The notes: generated by a model not told the origin, from the sequence alone. A stretch of DNA of 64,000 nucleotides from Flavobacterium sp. UBA2787 (GCA_002352205.1 DEHZ01000002.1:1-64000); one strand, 5' to 3'. Shown: positions 10,201 through 16,859, counted from the first letter of the stretch. Numbers and translations: made by a program.

Positions 10201-10509
10201 AATAGTTGGAGTTTGGATATTTGTAGTGAAAATGCACCGGCCAGCATTGAAGAAGTTACCGCATTAAATTTCGCATTGTATCCAAATCCTACCAAAGGTA
10301 ATTTCTCAGTTCAAATGAATAATGTTCAGGCAGATAAACTTGGTATAGCTGTTTATGATTTGCGTGGGCGATTGATTTTTGATCAATCTTATTCAAGTAA
10401 TGGAACTTTCAATCAAGAAATTCAATTAGCAAATCCGCAAGCAGGAATTTATTTAGTAAAAGTTTCTGATGGAAATAATAAAGAAGTGAAACGTTTAATA
10501 GTGGAATAA
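7222..10509 (+). CDS. Secreted reprolysin-like zinc metalloprotease with FN3-like insert, T9SS cargo
   Basis: 1095 residues, a tandem paralogue of the preceding protease. Signal peptide MKKLLLLFCLMISFFSFSQ; zinc site HEMGHQFGATH begins at His349; Met-turn STIMGYAG follows. The order after the catalytic domain is Ig-like linker, an extra FN3-like module near 770-855 (SPSNGAIVEPSGVSFAW ... FYWRVSPGN), a P domain near 860-1000 (LHTYINDLIVTLISPSG, GVWTLRVQDVFNQDGG), and a type A T9SS tail from ~1017 (LYPNPTKGNFSV ... VKRLIVE). The FN3-like insert accounts for most of the ~200 extra residues over its neighbour. Likely extracellular peptidase; substrate unknown. Confidence 0.92.
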   Translation: MKKLLLLFCLMISFFSFSQKNFWEKITKENSLPIQRVQRTTIPSEFEVFSLDLQNFNAELLQAPKREFSNSLSNVILNFPNANGEFESFRIYEASVMHPDLQAQFPAIKSYVGVGVENKTAMVRFSTTLFGVHAMLFAGDREVNYIDTYTNDLSQYIVYSRKNISPSSTFSCLVEDEIADEVDGIHFSPRNNNSISSDTGIFRTYRLAMACTIEYAQFHWQAAGMTVATPEATRKAAVLAAMNVSMTRINGIYERDMSLTMQLVPNNLNIIFITSDTFDNNNAGALINQSQTVIDNVIGSANYDIGHTVSTGGGGLAQLNSPCTGSKARGITGSFAPVGDPFDVDYVAHEMGHQFGATHTQNNNCQRSSATAIEPGSASTIMGYAGICSPNVQNNSDAYFHVASLAQMDNFVAGTGNCSNNISNNNDAPIIQPIQNYTIPRSTAFVLEGNATDANGDALTYCWEQTDTGIAIQPPTATDAANGPRFRSRNPSTSPNRYLPFMTTILTGATSNQWEVVPSIAKTMNFSLVVRDNATPNGGQTAKTNMTVTTVANAGPFVITAPNTNVSWVAGSNQNVTWNVAGTTANGVDTPYVDIYLSTNGGSSFPVLLASKVPNDGSEVITVPNTIGTTNRIMVKGHKNIFLDVSNTNFSITAPTSTMAIAFNGVEGEQNKSVCQGNNTVYNLAYQTFAGFSTSTTFSATGNPAGTTVAFVPSTVTTQGTIQMQITTSASTPIGLHTIVVTATSGATTKTVNMYLEVVSGNFGVVTLNSPSNGAIVEPSGVSFAWNADPNATLYSIQIASDPSFNTVVEESSVATNSYISSSLPNASTFYWRVSPGNSTCLGNYSTVFSFTTTYCGTAVSTDVPIVIPSSGTPTVNSTLTVPTVDNVIIQKVTVTVDILHTYINDLIVTLISPSGTQIQLMNRECANSANFQNASVTFDDSGIAVVCATVPNPALSGILLPEQPLSALNGQNSQGVWTLRVQDVFNQDGGSINSWSLDICSENAPASIEEVTALNFALYPNPTKGNFSVQMNNVQADKLGIAVYDLRGRLIFDQSYSSNGTFNQEIQLANPQAGIYLVKVSDGNNKEVKRLIVE

Positions 10510-10525
10510 AATAGTGTAAAGAAAA

Positions 10526-10562
10526 AAAAGACGGCACTGCTTCAAAGCAATGCCGTCTTTTT
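10526..10562. terminator. Bidirectional terminator
   Basis: AAAAGACGGCACTGCTT (10526-10542) pairs with 10545-10562 with one C.A mismatch. It lies between the convergent metalloprotease and the lipoprotein gene ending at 10577. Confidence 0.88.
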
Positions 10563-10576
10563 ATTTTAATAGAAAA

Positions 10577-11080
10577 TTATTTTACAGAAACATTTTTGAT
10601 AATCTGCGGCACTTTATCGCAGGTAAAATTTAAATCGAAGCGTATGGCATTCTTAGCCGATAGTTGTAAATTTCCTTTGTCGATTTTAAAATAACCGGTT
10701 TGTCCTTTGCAAAAACAATGACGACCAAAAATTAGTTTGACTTGTTGAAGTTCAGAATCAGTAAGGTCTAATAATTTATCTGAATTTTTAATTTCAAAAA
10801 TGATGTCTTCACGATAATGACCGTCTTGCAAATTAGCTTGTGTAGTTTTGTTATATTGATAATGAATTACGGTTGTTCCTTCTTGATCTTTAATGTCGTA
10901 GTACATTCCTCCCAAATCGTCGTAATGCAGAATGAGTTGTTTGTTTTTTAGAATTTCTACTTCACAGGTTCCGTCTGATGGACATTCACTGCTGAGTTTT
11001 GACATAGTTGATGAAACGTTTTTCTGAGCGTTACAGGAAAATAATAATCCAAATAAAAATAGAGCAATTATTTTTTTCAT
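10577..11080 (-). CDS. Small lipoprotein of unknown function
   Basis: 167 residues if started at the ATG at 11080, which gives a clean lipoprotein signal MKKIIALFLFGLLFSC (lipobox LFSC, Cys16). A further in-frame ATG at 11119 would put 13 polar residues before the signal and is unlikely. The mature part is rich in polar residues, with CPSDGTCEVEI early and GRHCFCKGQTGYFKI near residue 130; the cysteines could pair in the periplasm. I do not recognise the family. It lies just downstream of pth in the same direction, so it may be cotranscribed. Confidence 0.75.
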   Translation of the reverse strand: MKKIIALFLFGLLFSCNAQKNVSSTMSKLSSECPSDGTCEVEILKNKQLILHYDDLGGMYYDIKDQEGTTVIHYQYNKTTQANLQDGHYREDIIFEIKNSDKLLDLTDSELQQVKLIFGRHCFCKGQTGYFKIDKGNLQLSAKNAIRFDLNFTCDKVPQIIKNVSVK

Positions 11081-11119
11081 GGTTGATGTTTTAAATGAAT
11101 GTTTCAAAAAGCAAGCCAA

Positions 11120-11743
11120 TTATTTTCCGTTGAATTCGTTCATTGTGTTGTTTAATCCGGCTAAAGCAAACGATTGAATGATTTGAGCAGATAATTCTAA
11201 TCGTTCAGTTAGTTTTGATTTTTCTTCTTCGTCCCATTCACCTAAAACGTAATTCACTTGTTGCCCTTTTTTGAATTGGTCGCTGATGCCAAAACGAAAA
11301 CGTGGATATTCGGTGGTGTTTAATAAACTTTGGATACTTTTTAATCCGTTGTGACCGCCGTCGCTTCCTTTGGTTTTGATGCGGATGGTGCCAAAACTTA
11401 GGTTTAAATCGTCGGTGATAACTAAAATATTTTCTTTTTCGATATTTTCTTTTTCCATCCAATATTTCACTGCTTTTCCGCTAAGGTTCATATAGGTGTT
11501 GGGTTTGAGAAGAATCAATGTTCGTCCTTTGATTTTAAACTCGGCTACATCGCCCAACTTGGCTGTTTGAAAAGAAATGCTTTCTTTTTTGGCAAAATGG
11601 TCGAGTATTTTGAATCCGATGTTGTGGCGAGTATTGGCATATTCGGCTCCGATGTTTCCGAGTCCGACGATTAGAAATTTTTTCATATCCGGTTCTGTGA
11701 CGGTTTTTTGGGTTTGAAAAAGTGATTTTATCCAGTTGATCAT
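11120..11743 (-). CDS. pth: Peptidyl-tRNA hydrolase
   Basis: Releases tRNA from prematurely dropped peptidyl-tRNA. The catalytic region is clear: IVGLGNIGAEYANTRHNIGF (residues ~24-43) carries the active-site His, followed by LLKPNTYMNLSGKAV, ITDDLNLSFG and GGHNGLKSI. The full ORF gives 207 residues with a 19-residue N-terminal extension (MINWIKSLFQ...) before MKKFLIVG. Such extensions are common in flavobacterial Pth, but a promoter -7 box at 11748-11755 is so close that the transcript may begin at or inside the first ATG. A start at 11686 (188 residues) is therefore a real alternative. Confidence 0.95.
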   Translation of the reverse strand: MINWIKSLFQTQKTVTEPDMKKFLIVGLGNIGAEYANTRHNIGFKILDHFAKKESISFQTAKLGDVAEFKIKGRTLILLKPNTYMNLSGKAVKYWMEKENIEKENILVITDDLNLSFGTIRIKTKGSDGGHNGLKSIQSLLNTTEYPRFRFGISDQFKKGQQVNYVLGEWDEEEKSKLTERLELSAQIIQSFALAGLNNTMNEFNGK

Positions 11744-11747
11744 ACTG

Positions 11748-11755
11748 CAAAAGTA
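11748..11755 (-). promoter_or_regulatory. -7 box TACTTTTG of pth
   Basis: Minus-strand TACTTTTG fits TAnnTTTG and ends only 5 nt before the pth ATG at 11743. A start of transcription 5-8 nt downstream would yield a leaderless mRNA or favour the internal ATG at 11686. Confidence 0.45.
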
Positions 11756-11797
11756 CGAAAGTTTCTAATTCTAGCAGATTTTGATTTGGAGCACGTT

Positions 11798-11940
11798 CTA
11801 CCCCTGATGGTAACGGATAGCCTTGTGCCGCCAAAACCGATTTTTTCTTGCTGACCCAAAGCGACCAACGGAAGCTCTTGGGGTGGCTTAGAAAAAACGG
11901 TTGTGGCAAACAAGCTTGTAGTGAACAGCGGGATTAGGTT
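11798..11940 (+). repeat. Interspersed hairpin repeat, family 1, copy A
   Basis: This fills most of the 322-bp gap between pth and the rplY terminator. Outer left end is CCCCTGATGGTAACGGATAG, outer right end CAGCGGGATTAGG. Inside, 11823-11848 pairs imperfectly with 11890-11914 (shared TTTTTTCT/AGAAAAAA, AACCG/CGGTT, GCC/GGC), enclosing the conserved core AAAGCGACCAACGGAAGCTC (11858-11877). Copies B (26410-26570) and C (42361-42505, inverted) share the core; C also shares both outer ends. The rest of this gap holds a short TTGTCGG direct repeat at 11950-11970 and no gene. Confidence 0.75.
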
Positions 11941-12013
11941 CTGGAAAAAGTTGTCGGTTGTCGGTTGTCTGTTGAGAGTTTTCTGGGATTGTGATTCTGA
12001 AAAAAGTTCAGAA

Positions 12014-12048
12014 TAAAAAAAAGCACCGGCGTGAACCGATGCTTTTGT
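12014..12048 (-). terminator. Terminator of rplY
   Basis: On the minus strand, AAAGCATCGG pairs with CCGGTGCTTT (one G.T pair) around TTCACG, then a T run. Confidence 0.85.
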
Positions 12049-12065
12049 TATTGAGAAAATTGAAA

Positions 12066-12674
12066 TTATTTTTTCTTTTTTGCTCCACCTTTTTCTGCTT
12101 TTGCAGCTTCTTGAGCGGCTTTCATAGCGGCACGTGAAATTCTCACTTGAGCTACAACAGTGTTGTCAGGGTGCATTAATTTGAAGTTGTTGGTTTCAAT
12201 TTTTGTAACGTATAATTTGTTACCCATTTCTAATGGCGTGATGTTCGCTTCTACGAAATCTGGAAGATTTTTTGGTAAAGCTTTCACTTTTAATCTTCTT
12301 TGGTTTAAACGTAAAACTCCACCGGCCAATACACCTGGCGATGTTCCTGTTACTTTTACAGGGATTTCCATAACGATTTCTTTGTCGTCTTTTAACGCAT
12401 AGAAGTCGATGTGTAAAATTTTGTCTGATACCGGGTGAAATTGGATGTCTTGTAAAATTACATCTGCTTTTTTACCGCTATTTAGTTCGATCACAACAGT
12501 GTGTGCGTTTGGAGTGTACACCAAGTTTTTGAACGCTTTTTCTTCTGCTGTAAAATGCACTGGTTGATCTCCTCCGTAAATAACGCAAGGAACCATTCCA
12601 GCATCACGTACGGCCTTCGTTGCTTTTTTGCCTACGTTTTCTCTTTCTGATCCTTTAATCGTAATCGATTTCAT
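12066..12674 (-). CDS. rplY: 50S ribosomal protein L25/general stress protein Ctc
   Basis: Binds 5S rRNA in the large ribosomal subunit. 202 residues, the long CTC/TL5 form rather than the ~95-aa E. coli form. The N-terminal L25 domain has VPCVIYGG (about 29-36) and [20 protein letters not shown]. The beta-rich C-terminal TL5 domain follows (about 95-185), and the tail is Lys/Ala rich ([13 protein letters not shown]). It lies 84 nt downstream of prs on the same strand, the prs-ctc order seen in many bacteria, so the two are probably cotranscribed. Own terminator at 12014. Confidence 0.96.
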   Translation of the reverse strand: MKSITIKGSERENVGKKATKAVRDAGMVPCVIYGGDQPVHFTAEEKAFKNLVYTPNAHTVVIELNSGKKADVILQDIQFHPVSDKILHIDFYALKDDKEIVMEIPVKVTGTSPGVLAGGVLRLNQRRLKVKALPKNLPDFVEANITPLEMGNKLYVTKIETNNFKLMHPDNTVVAQVRISRAAMKAAQEAAKAEKGGAKKKK

Positions 12675-12758
12675 TGTAAATAATATATAGTTAATAAATA
12701 AAAAACACTTTTTTAGATTTTTGGATTGTTCGATTTTTAGATTTTTCGAAGTCCTAAT

Positions 12759-13700
12759 CTACATTAAAAATTTTCCACTGATGGAATTGTTGTGTTGCAC
12801 CATGTGCATTACTTCTGCAAAAAGCGGTGCACAACTCACCACTCTGATTTTGTTTGATTCTTTCTTTAACGGAATAGAATCGGTTACGATCAATTCGCTC
12901 AATTTTGAGTTTTCGATTTTTTCGTAGGCATCGCCGGATAAAATGGCGTGTGTACAAATGGCTCGAACGCTCAGAGCTCCTTTTTCAATCATTAAATCGG
13001 CTGCCTTTGCAAGGGTTCCGCCGGTATCAATCATATCGTCAACTAAAACGACGTTTCTTCCTTTTACTTCTCCGATAAGTTCCATTGTATCGATTACGTT
13101 GGCAACTTTTCGTTGTTTGTAACAAATTACGACATCTGATTCTAAAAATTTAGAATAGGCGTAGGCTCTTTTGGAACCGCCCATATCTGGTGAAGCGATT
13201 GTTAGATTCTCCAAATTCAAACTTTTTACATACGGCAAAAAGATGGTGGATGCGAACAAATGGTCAACTGGTTTTTCAAAGAAACCTTGAATCTGATCGG
13301 CGTGTAAATCCATCGTCATAATTCGGGTTGCTCCGGCAGTTTCCAGTAATTTTGCTACTAGTTTTGCTCCGATTGGCACTCTTGGTTTGTCTTTTCTGTC
13401 TTGTCTGGCCCATCCGAAATAAGGAATTACAGGGGTTATGTGTCTGGCTGATGCTCTTTTGGCAGCGTCAATCATTAACAAAAGTTCCATCAGGTTGTCT
13501 GCACTTGGAAAAGTGGAGCAAACGATGAAGACCCGCAATCCGCGAATGGATTCTTCAAAAGACGGTTGAAACTCACCGTCACTATATTCAGAGAACGTTA
13601 CTTTACCTAGCGGAATTCCATAGTTTTTGGCTATTTGTTCGGCTAAGTATACACTTTTTGAACAAGCAAATATTTTTGCTTCCGGTTCGTTGTGTGACAT
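12759..13700 (-). CDS. prs: Ribose-phosphate pyrophosphokinase
   Basis: Makes PRPP from ribose 5-phosphate and ATP for nucleotide, His and Trp synthesis. 313 residues, normal. Visible motifs: FSDGE-like FSEYSDGEFQPSFEE near 35-50, PYFGWARQDRKDKPR near 95-108, TMDLHADQIQGFF near 130-142, and the PRPP-binding loop NVVLVDDMIDTGGTL near 217-231. ATG at 13700; a TAnnTTTG box lies 52-59 nt upstream. First gene of the prs-rplY unit. Confidence 0.97.
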   Translation of the reverse strand: MSHNEPEAKIFACSKSVYLAEQIAKNYGIPLGKVTFSEYSDGEFQPSFEESIRGLRVFIVCSTFPSADNLMELLLMIDAAKRASARHITPVIPYFGWARQDRKDKPRVPIGAKLVAKLLETAGATRIMTMDLHADQIQGFFEKPVDHLFASTIFLPYVKSLNLENLTIASPDMGGSKRAYAYSKFLESDVVICYKQRKVANVIDTMELIGEVKGRNVVLVDDMIDTGGTLAKAADLMIEKGALSVRAICTHAILSGDAYEKIENSKLSELIVTDSIPLKKESNKIRVVSCAPLFAEVMHMVQHNNSISGKFLM

Positions 13701-13751
13701 TTTAATTCGTTGTTATGTAGTTAGTTAGTTGTGTGTCGCCGAAACGAGGTG

Positions 13752-13759
13752 CAAATTTA
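13752..13759 (-). promoter_or_regulatory. -7 box TAAATTTG of prs-rplY
   Basis: Minus-strand TAAATTTG matches TAnnTTTG about 52 nt before the prs ATG. The nearest TTG is only 11 nt upstream of it, so the -33 element is unclear. Confidence 0.45.
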
Positions 13760-13801
13760 GAAATAAAAATCAACTTGGAAAGGAATTTTTCCACAAATTT
13801 C

Positions 13802-13833
13802 TTGAAAATGTGTCAAAAATTTATTTACATTTG
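13802..13833 (+). promoter_or_regulatory. Promoter of tRNA-Leu
   Basis: TTG (13802-13804), a 21-nt spacer, then TACATTTG (13826-13833). Both elements fit the Bacteroidota sigma consensus, and the -7 box ends 21 nt before the mature tRNA. Confidence 0.7.
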
Positions 13834-13854
13834 CACCCACAAATAAGCATCCCT

Positions 13855-13934
13855 GCCCGGATGGCGGAATTGGTAGACGCGCACGACTCAAACTCGTGTA
13901 CTTAGGTGTGTGGGTTCGATTCCCACTCCGGGTA
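13855..13934 (+). tRNA. tRNA-Leu(CAA)
   Basis: Acceptor GCCCGGA (13855-13861) pairs with TCCGGGT (13927-13933), with discriminator A at 13934 and no encoded CCA. The anticodon stem CACGA/TCGTG closes loop CTCAAAC, giving anticodon CAA for UUG codons. The T arm is GTGGG-TTCGATT-CCCAC, and the extended variable region is consistent with a class II tRNA. Its 3' half from 13885 and the terminator after it are duplicated at 14238-14340, beyond the GIY-YIG gene. Confidence 0.96.
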
Positions 13935-13935
13935 C

Positions 13936-13964
13936 AAAACCTCTCAGAAATGGGAGGTTTTTTT
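13936..13964 (+). terminator. Terminator of tRNA-Leu (copy 1)
   Basis: AAAACCTCTCA pairs with TGGGAGGTTTT (one C.G-to-mismatch step) around GAAA, then a T run that touches the first ATG of the nuclease ORF at 13965. An almost identical hairpin is at 14309. Confidence 0.85.
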
Positions 13965-13985
13965 ATGAAATTAAAATTAAAATCA

Positions 13986-14258
13986 ATGTTCTTCGTATAT
14001 GCCATATCAAGTTTAGAAAGAAATTATATCTATGTTGGATTAACAGATAATTTAGAAAGACGTTTTTTTGAACATAATTCAGGAAGAAATAAAACAACAA
14101 AACCTTACAGGCCATTTAAAGTTATTTATTTTGAAGAATGTGCCACAAGATTAGAAGCTAGAACGAGAGAAAAATATTTTAAATCAGGGGTTGGAAAGGA
14201 AAAGTTGAAAATTATTAGAGATAATTTTGAAAATGAAGACTCAAACTCGTGTACTTAG
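13986..14258 (+). CDS. GIY-YIG family nuclease, C-terminus encoded by tRNA-derived sequence
   Basis: 90 residues from the ATG at 13986, a compact UvrC/endo-type GIY-YIG domain. VYAISS and IYVGLT are the GIY and YIG motifs, RRFFEHNSG carries the conserved Arg and His, and ARTREKYFKSGVGKEKLK carries the catalytic Glu and C-terminal helix. An in-frame ATG at 13965 adds seven residues (KLKLKS-rich). The last six codons and the TAG (14238-14258) are a copy of the tRNA-Leu anticodon-arm sequence, so the protein ends DSNSCT. Family members are standalone nucleases of unknown biological role in Bacteroidota. Placement between a complete tRNA and a broken copy of its 3' half suggests a mobile, homing-like unit (inference). 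Confidence 0.85.
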   Translation: MFFVYAISSLERNYIYVGLTDNLERRFFEHNSGRNKTTKPYRPFKVIYFEECATRLEARTREKYFKSGVGKEKLKIIRDNFENEDSNSCT

Positions 14259-14306
14259 GTGTGTGGTTTCGACCTGCCTGCCGGCAGGCAGGTTCCCAAA
14301 TCCTAT
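14238..14306 (+). repeat. Decayed duplicate of the tRNA-Leu 3' half
   Basis: 14238-14266 equals tRNA positions 13885-13913 for 29 nt, then one change, TTCGA shared, an inserted 20-bp palindrome (14273-14292), TTCCCA shared, and a diverged stretch of 8 nt in place of the acceptor strand. Sequence identity resumes at 14307 with the tRNA terminator. The fragment lacks the acceptor 5' strand and D arm and cannot fold as a tRNA. Confidence 0.88.
14273..14292. repeat. 20-bp perfect palindrome inserted in the tRNA remnant T loop
   Basis: CCTGCCTGCC followed by its exact reverse complement. It splits TTCGA from TTCCCA, which are adjacent in the intact tRNA, so it is an insertion. It is far more G+C rich than its surroundings. 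Confidence 0.88.
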
Positions 14307-14308
14307 TA

Positions 14309-14340
14309 CAAAACCTCTCAGAAATGGGAGGTTTTTTTTA
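14309..14340 (+). terminator. Terminator copy 2, after the GIY-YIG gene
   Basis: Same hairpin as at 13936 (AAACCTCTCA-GAAA-TGGGAGGTTT) with a longer T run. It is part of the duplicated segment and now serves the nuclease gene. Confidence 0.85.
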
Positions 14341-14410
14341 TTTTCTACGCTCATTTACGTATTTCAAAAAAGTTTTACTATTTTTAATATTGCATAGTAA
14401 TTCTTTACTT

Positions 14411-15037
14411 ATGAAAAAACGAATTGGCATAGTGGAAGACGACCGCGATTTGCGAGAAGCATTGGGTATGATGATTCAATTTACCGATCAGTATGAATTA
14501 GCCGGAAGTTTTGAAAACGCCGAATTGGCTTTAAAAGAATTACCCACTTTGGATGTGGATGCCGTTTTGATGGATATTAATTTACCCGGTGAAAGCGGAA
14601 TTATATGTGTCAATAAATTGAAAAATTCCTGCCCGAATGTATTAGTTCTGATGTGTACTTCATACGAAGATGACGATAAAATTTTCCAAAGTTTAGAAGC
14701 CGGAGCAAGTGGTTATATTCTTAAAACCGAAGGGCCGGCAAAAATCATTGGAGCATTAGATGAATTGTTTGAGGGCGGTAGTCCGATGAGTAGCAGCATT
14801 GCCCGAAAAGTGGTGGCGAGTTTTTCTAAAATGGAATCGCTAAATAAATTAACCGAAACCCTTACAGCCAGAGAAAAGGAAATTTTAGATTTATTGGCAA
14901 AAGGGCAAATGAATAAAGAAGTGGCCTATCAATTGGAAATTAGTAATGGAACGGTTCGAAAACACATCCAAAATATTTATGAAAAATTACACGTCAACAC
15001 GAGGGTAGAAGCGGTAAATTTATATTTGAAACGCTAA
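14411..15037 (+). CDS. NarL/LuxR-family response regulator
   Basis: 208 residues from the ATG at 14411. The frame extends upstream through the tRNA remnant, but that part is not protein-like. The receiver domain (1-120) has acidic pair ED/DD at 9-11, phospho-acceptor Asp55 in VLMDINLPG, and conserved Lys in YILKTE. The C-terminal LuxR HTH (about 145-205) has LTAREKEILDLLAKGQMNKEVA and ISNGTVRKHIQNIYEKL. The histidine kinase starts 10 nt after its stop, so the pair forms a two-component system. Targets unknown; the large secreted proteins downstream are candidates by position only. Confidence 0.93.
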   Translation: MKKRIGIVEDDRDLREALGMMIQFTDQYELAGSFENAELALKELPTLDVDAVLMDINLPGESGIICVNKLKNSCPNVLVLMCTSYEDDDKIFQSLEAGASGYILKTEGPAKIIGALDELFEGGSPMSSSIARKVVASFSKMESLNKLTETLTAREKEILDLLAKGQMNKEVAYQLEISNGTVRKHIQNIYEKLHVNTRVEAVNLYLKR

Positions 15038-15047
15038 AAATAAAGAT

Positions 15048-16802
15048 ATGAGATTTTCTTTAAACTTATTTTTAGTATTGATTTTCGCTCTCGGAAGTGC
15101 TCAAAATGTATCGGAAAACACTAAATTGCAAGAACTCAAAAACTGCAAAACGACTCAATGCAAGATTTCTAAATCATTTCTTTTGGCAGAATATTATTTA
15201 GAAACCGATGATATTCAATCTTCTCAAAAATGGCTGGATAGTACAAAAGATTTAGTTTCACCTGCACAATCGGACACCACAATTATTTTTATTCACAGTC
15301 TCCAGTCCGAACTTTTTTATTACGACGGATTATTTCAATTTGGTACAAATGAAGCGGAAAAAGCTATACAAAGGGCAAAACAACTTGAAGATAATTTCTT
15401 TATTGCCAATGGTTATTTTTTTAAAGGAATTAACCAGATTGAAATGAATGAATTAAAAGAAGCAGAAAAATCGCTTTGGAAAGCAAGAGATTATCAACCG
15501 GAAAGTTACAGTAAATCGCATATCAGAAGCACCATTCAACACGAACATATTTTCAATAACATTGCTCAACTGAAGTTGAAAATTCGTCAAGCAGATTCTG
15601 CCGTTTGGTATAATGCAAAAGCGTATCAATTTGCAAAAAATGCCAAAAGCAAAAGAGGAATTCCAAATGTTGAACAAACGTTTGGTCAAATTTATTTAGA
15701 AGAAAAGAAAATGGATAGTGCTCTTTTCTATTTTCAAAAGAGCATTCTTTCCGCTCAAAAAAGCGAATATTTTGATATTGTTTTGCTCAATTATGGTTTT
15801 ATGATGCAGTGTTTCGAAGACAATCAAATAGAGAATAATCGATGGTATGAAAAAGGTCTGGAATTGATTGATCAAAAAATTATCAACGCTACGTTTCAAC
15901 ATTATTTTTACAAAATTGCATTGAGTGTTTTTAAAGAGACAAATCAAATCGAAAAACTTTCTTTTGTTCAGGACAAATTAATCAGCATCAATGAGGAAAC
16001 CCGCTTAAAAGGGAACATGAACATTCAAAACATTACCGAACAATATGCCAAAAACGAAAATAAATTACTTTTACTTCAGGTGGAGGAATTAAAAAAACAA
16101 CGAAAGTTTACTATTCTTCAACTGATTGCCGCTCTACTTTCAGTAATTATTTTGTCCTTGGTGATTATCATTATCCGAAGAAAAAATAAAATTCAAAAAA
16201 CCTTACTGCAACAAAAAAATGAAATCAGCAAGGATTTGCACGACGATATCGGAAGCGGTTTAAGCAGCATTCTCATTCACGCCGATTTGTTGTTAAAAAA
16301 TGATGAAACATCTGAAAAACAAAAAATATTGGCTTCTAAAATTAACCTAACCGGAAAAGAAATTTCACAACGATTAAACACATTTATTTGGTCATTAAAT
16401 ACTGAACACAATACACTTCAACATTTTTCAGAATATGTAAAATTATATGGAGCAACACTTTTTGAAGAAACACCAATTGCATTTTCATTTAGTACTAACG
16501 TTGAAGACAGTGAATCGATAAAAATGAATGGTCAATTACGAAAGAATTTATTTTACGCGATGAAAGAAGTCCTAAATAATTCACTCAAACATGCTCAAGC
16601 CACTAAAATTGATGTAAAGATGAAGTTAATTTCATCTAAACAACTTCAAATAACCATTCACGATAACGGAACCGGAATTAATAAAGAAAATGCATTTGGA
16701 AACGGTTTGAAAAACATCCAAAACAGAGTAGAACAGATGAATGGAACTTTTTCTATGAAAACCGATAAAGGATTGCTTACCATCTTGACAATTCCTCTAT
16801 AA
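15048..16802 (+). CDS. TPR-containing sensor histidine kinase (HisKA_3 type)
   Basis: 584 residues. Signal peptide, then a periplasmic-side region of TPR-like helices (about 60-300; KAIQRAKQLEDNFFIANGYF, DSALFYFQKS). One transmembrane helix lies near 355-378, then a HisKA_3 dimerization helix with phospho-acceptor His398 in SKDLHDDIGSGLSS. The HATPase_c domain at the C-terminus has N box MKEVLNNSLKHAQA and G box DNGTGINKENAFGNGLKNIQNR. This is the NarX/DesK-like class that pairs with LuxR regulators, matching the gene just upstream. The signal sensed through the TPR region is unknown. Confidence 0.93.
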   Translation: MRFSLNLFLVLIFALGSAQNVSENTKLQELKNCKTTQCKISKSFLLAEYYLETDDIQSSQKWLDSTKDLVSPAQSDTTIIFIHSLQSELFYYDGLFQFGTNEAEKAIQRAKQLEDNFFIANGYFFKGINQIEMNELKEAEKSLWKARDYQPESYSKSHIRSTIQHEHIFNNIAQLKLKIRQADSAVWYNAKAYQFAKNAKSKRGIPNVEQTFGQIYLEEKKMDSALFYFQKSILSAQKSEYFDIVLLNYGFMMQCFEDNQIENNRWYEKGLELIDQKIINATFQHYFYKIALSVFKETNQIEKLSFVQDKLISINEETRLKGNMNIQNITEQYAKNENKLLLLQVEELKKQRKFTILQLIAALLSVIILSLVIIIIRRKNKIQKTLLQQKNEISKDLHDDIGSGLSSILIHADLLLKNDETSEKQKILASKINLTGKEISQRLNTFIWSLNTEHNTLQHFSEYVKLYGATLFEETPIAFSFSTNVEDSESIKMNGQLRKNLFYAMKEVLNNSLKHAQATKIDVKMKLISSKQLQITIHDNGTGINKENAFGNGLKNIQNRVEQMNGTFSMKTDKGLLTILTIPL

Positions 16803-16834
16803 ATTTGAGTAAAATCATTTTGTAAGAAAATTGG

Positions 16835-16859
16835 AATACGCTAAAGGGCGTATTTTTTT
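16835..16859 (+). terminator. Terminator of the two-component operon
   Basis: AATACGC (16835-16841) pairs with GCGTATT (16848-16854), then TTTTT. The rest of the gap to 17057 shows no gene; it should hold the promoter of the next gene, but I see no confident TAnnTTTG box. Confidence 0.8.

Noticed and set aside
11535-11909. 124-codon minus-strand ORF across the pth start and repeat A
   Set aside because: Overlaps conserved pth in another frame and continues into the hairpin repeat.
13896-13964. Upstream extension of the GIY-YIG frame into tRNA-Leu (MYLGVWVRF...)
   Set aside because: The added residues are translated tRNA and terminator; the conserved domain starts at 13986 or at most 13965.
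13757-14005. 82-codon minus-strand ORF antisense to tRNA-Leu
   Set aside because: Antisense tRNA reading (RSGNRTHTPKYTSLSRARLP-type peptides) is a frequent false gene.
14238-14306. A second tRNA-Leu
   Set aside because: It lacks the acceptor 5' strand and D arm, and the T loop is split by a 20-bp insertion.
14249-14410. 54-codon N-terminal extension of the response regulator (MYLGVWFRPACRQAGSQ...)
   Set aside because: It reads through the tRNA remnant, the palindrome and a terminator; the receiver domain starts at the ATG at 14411.
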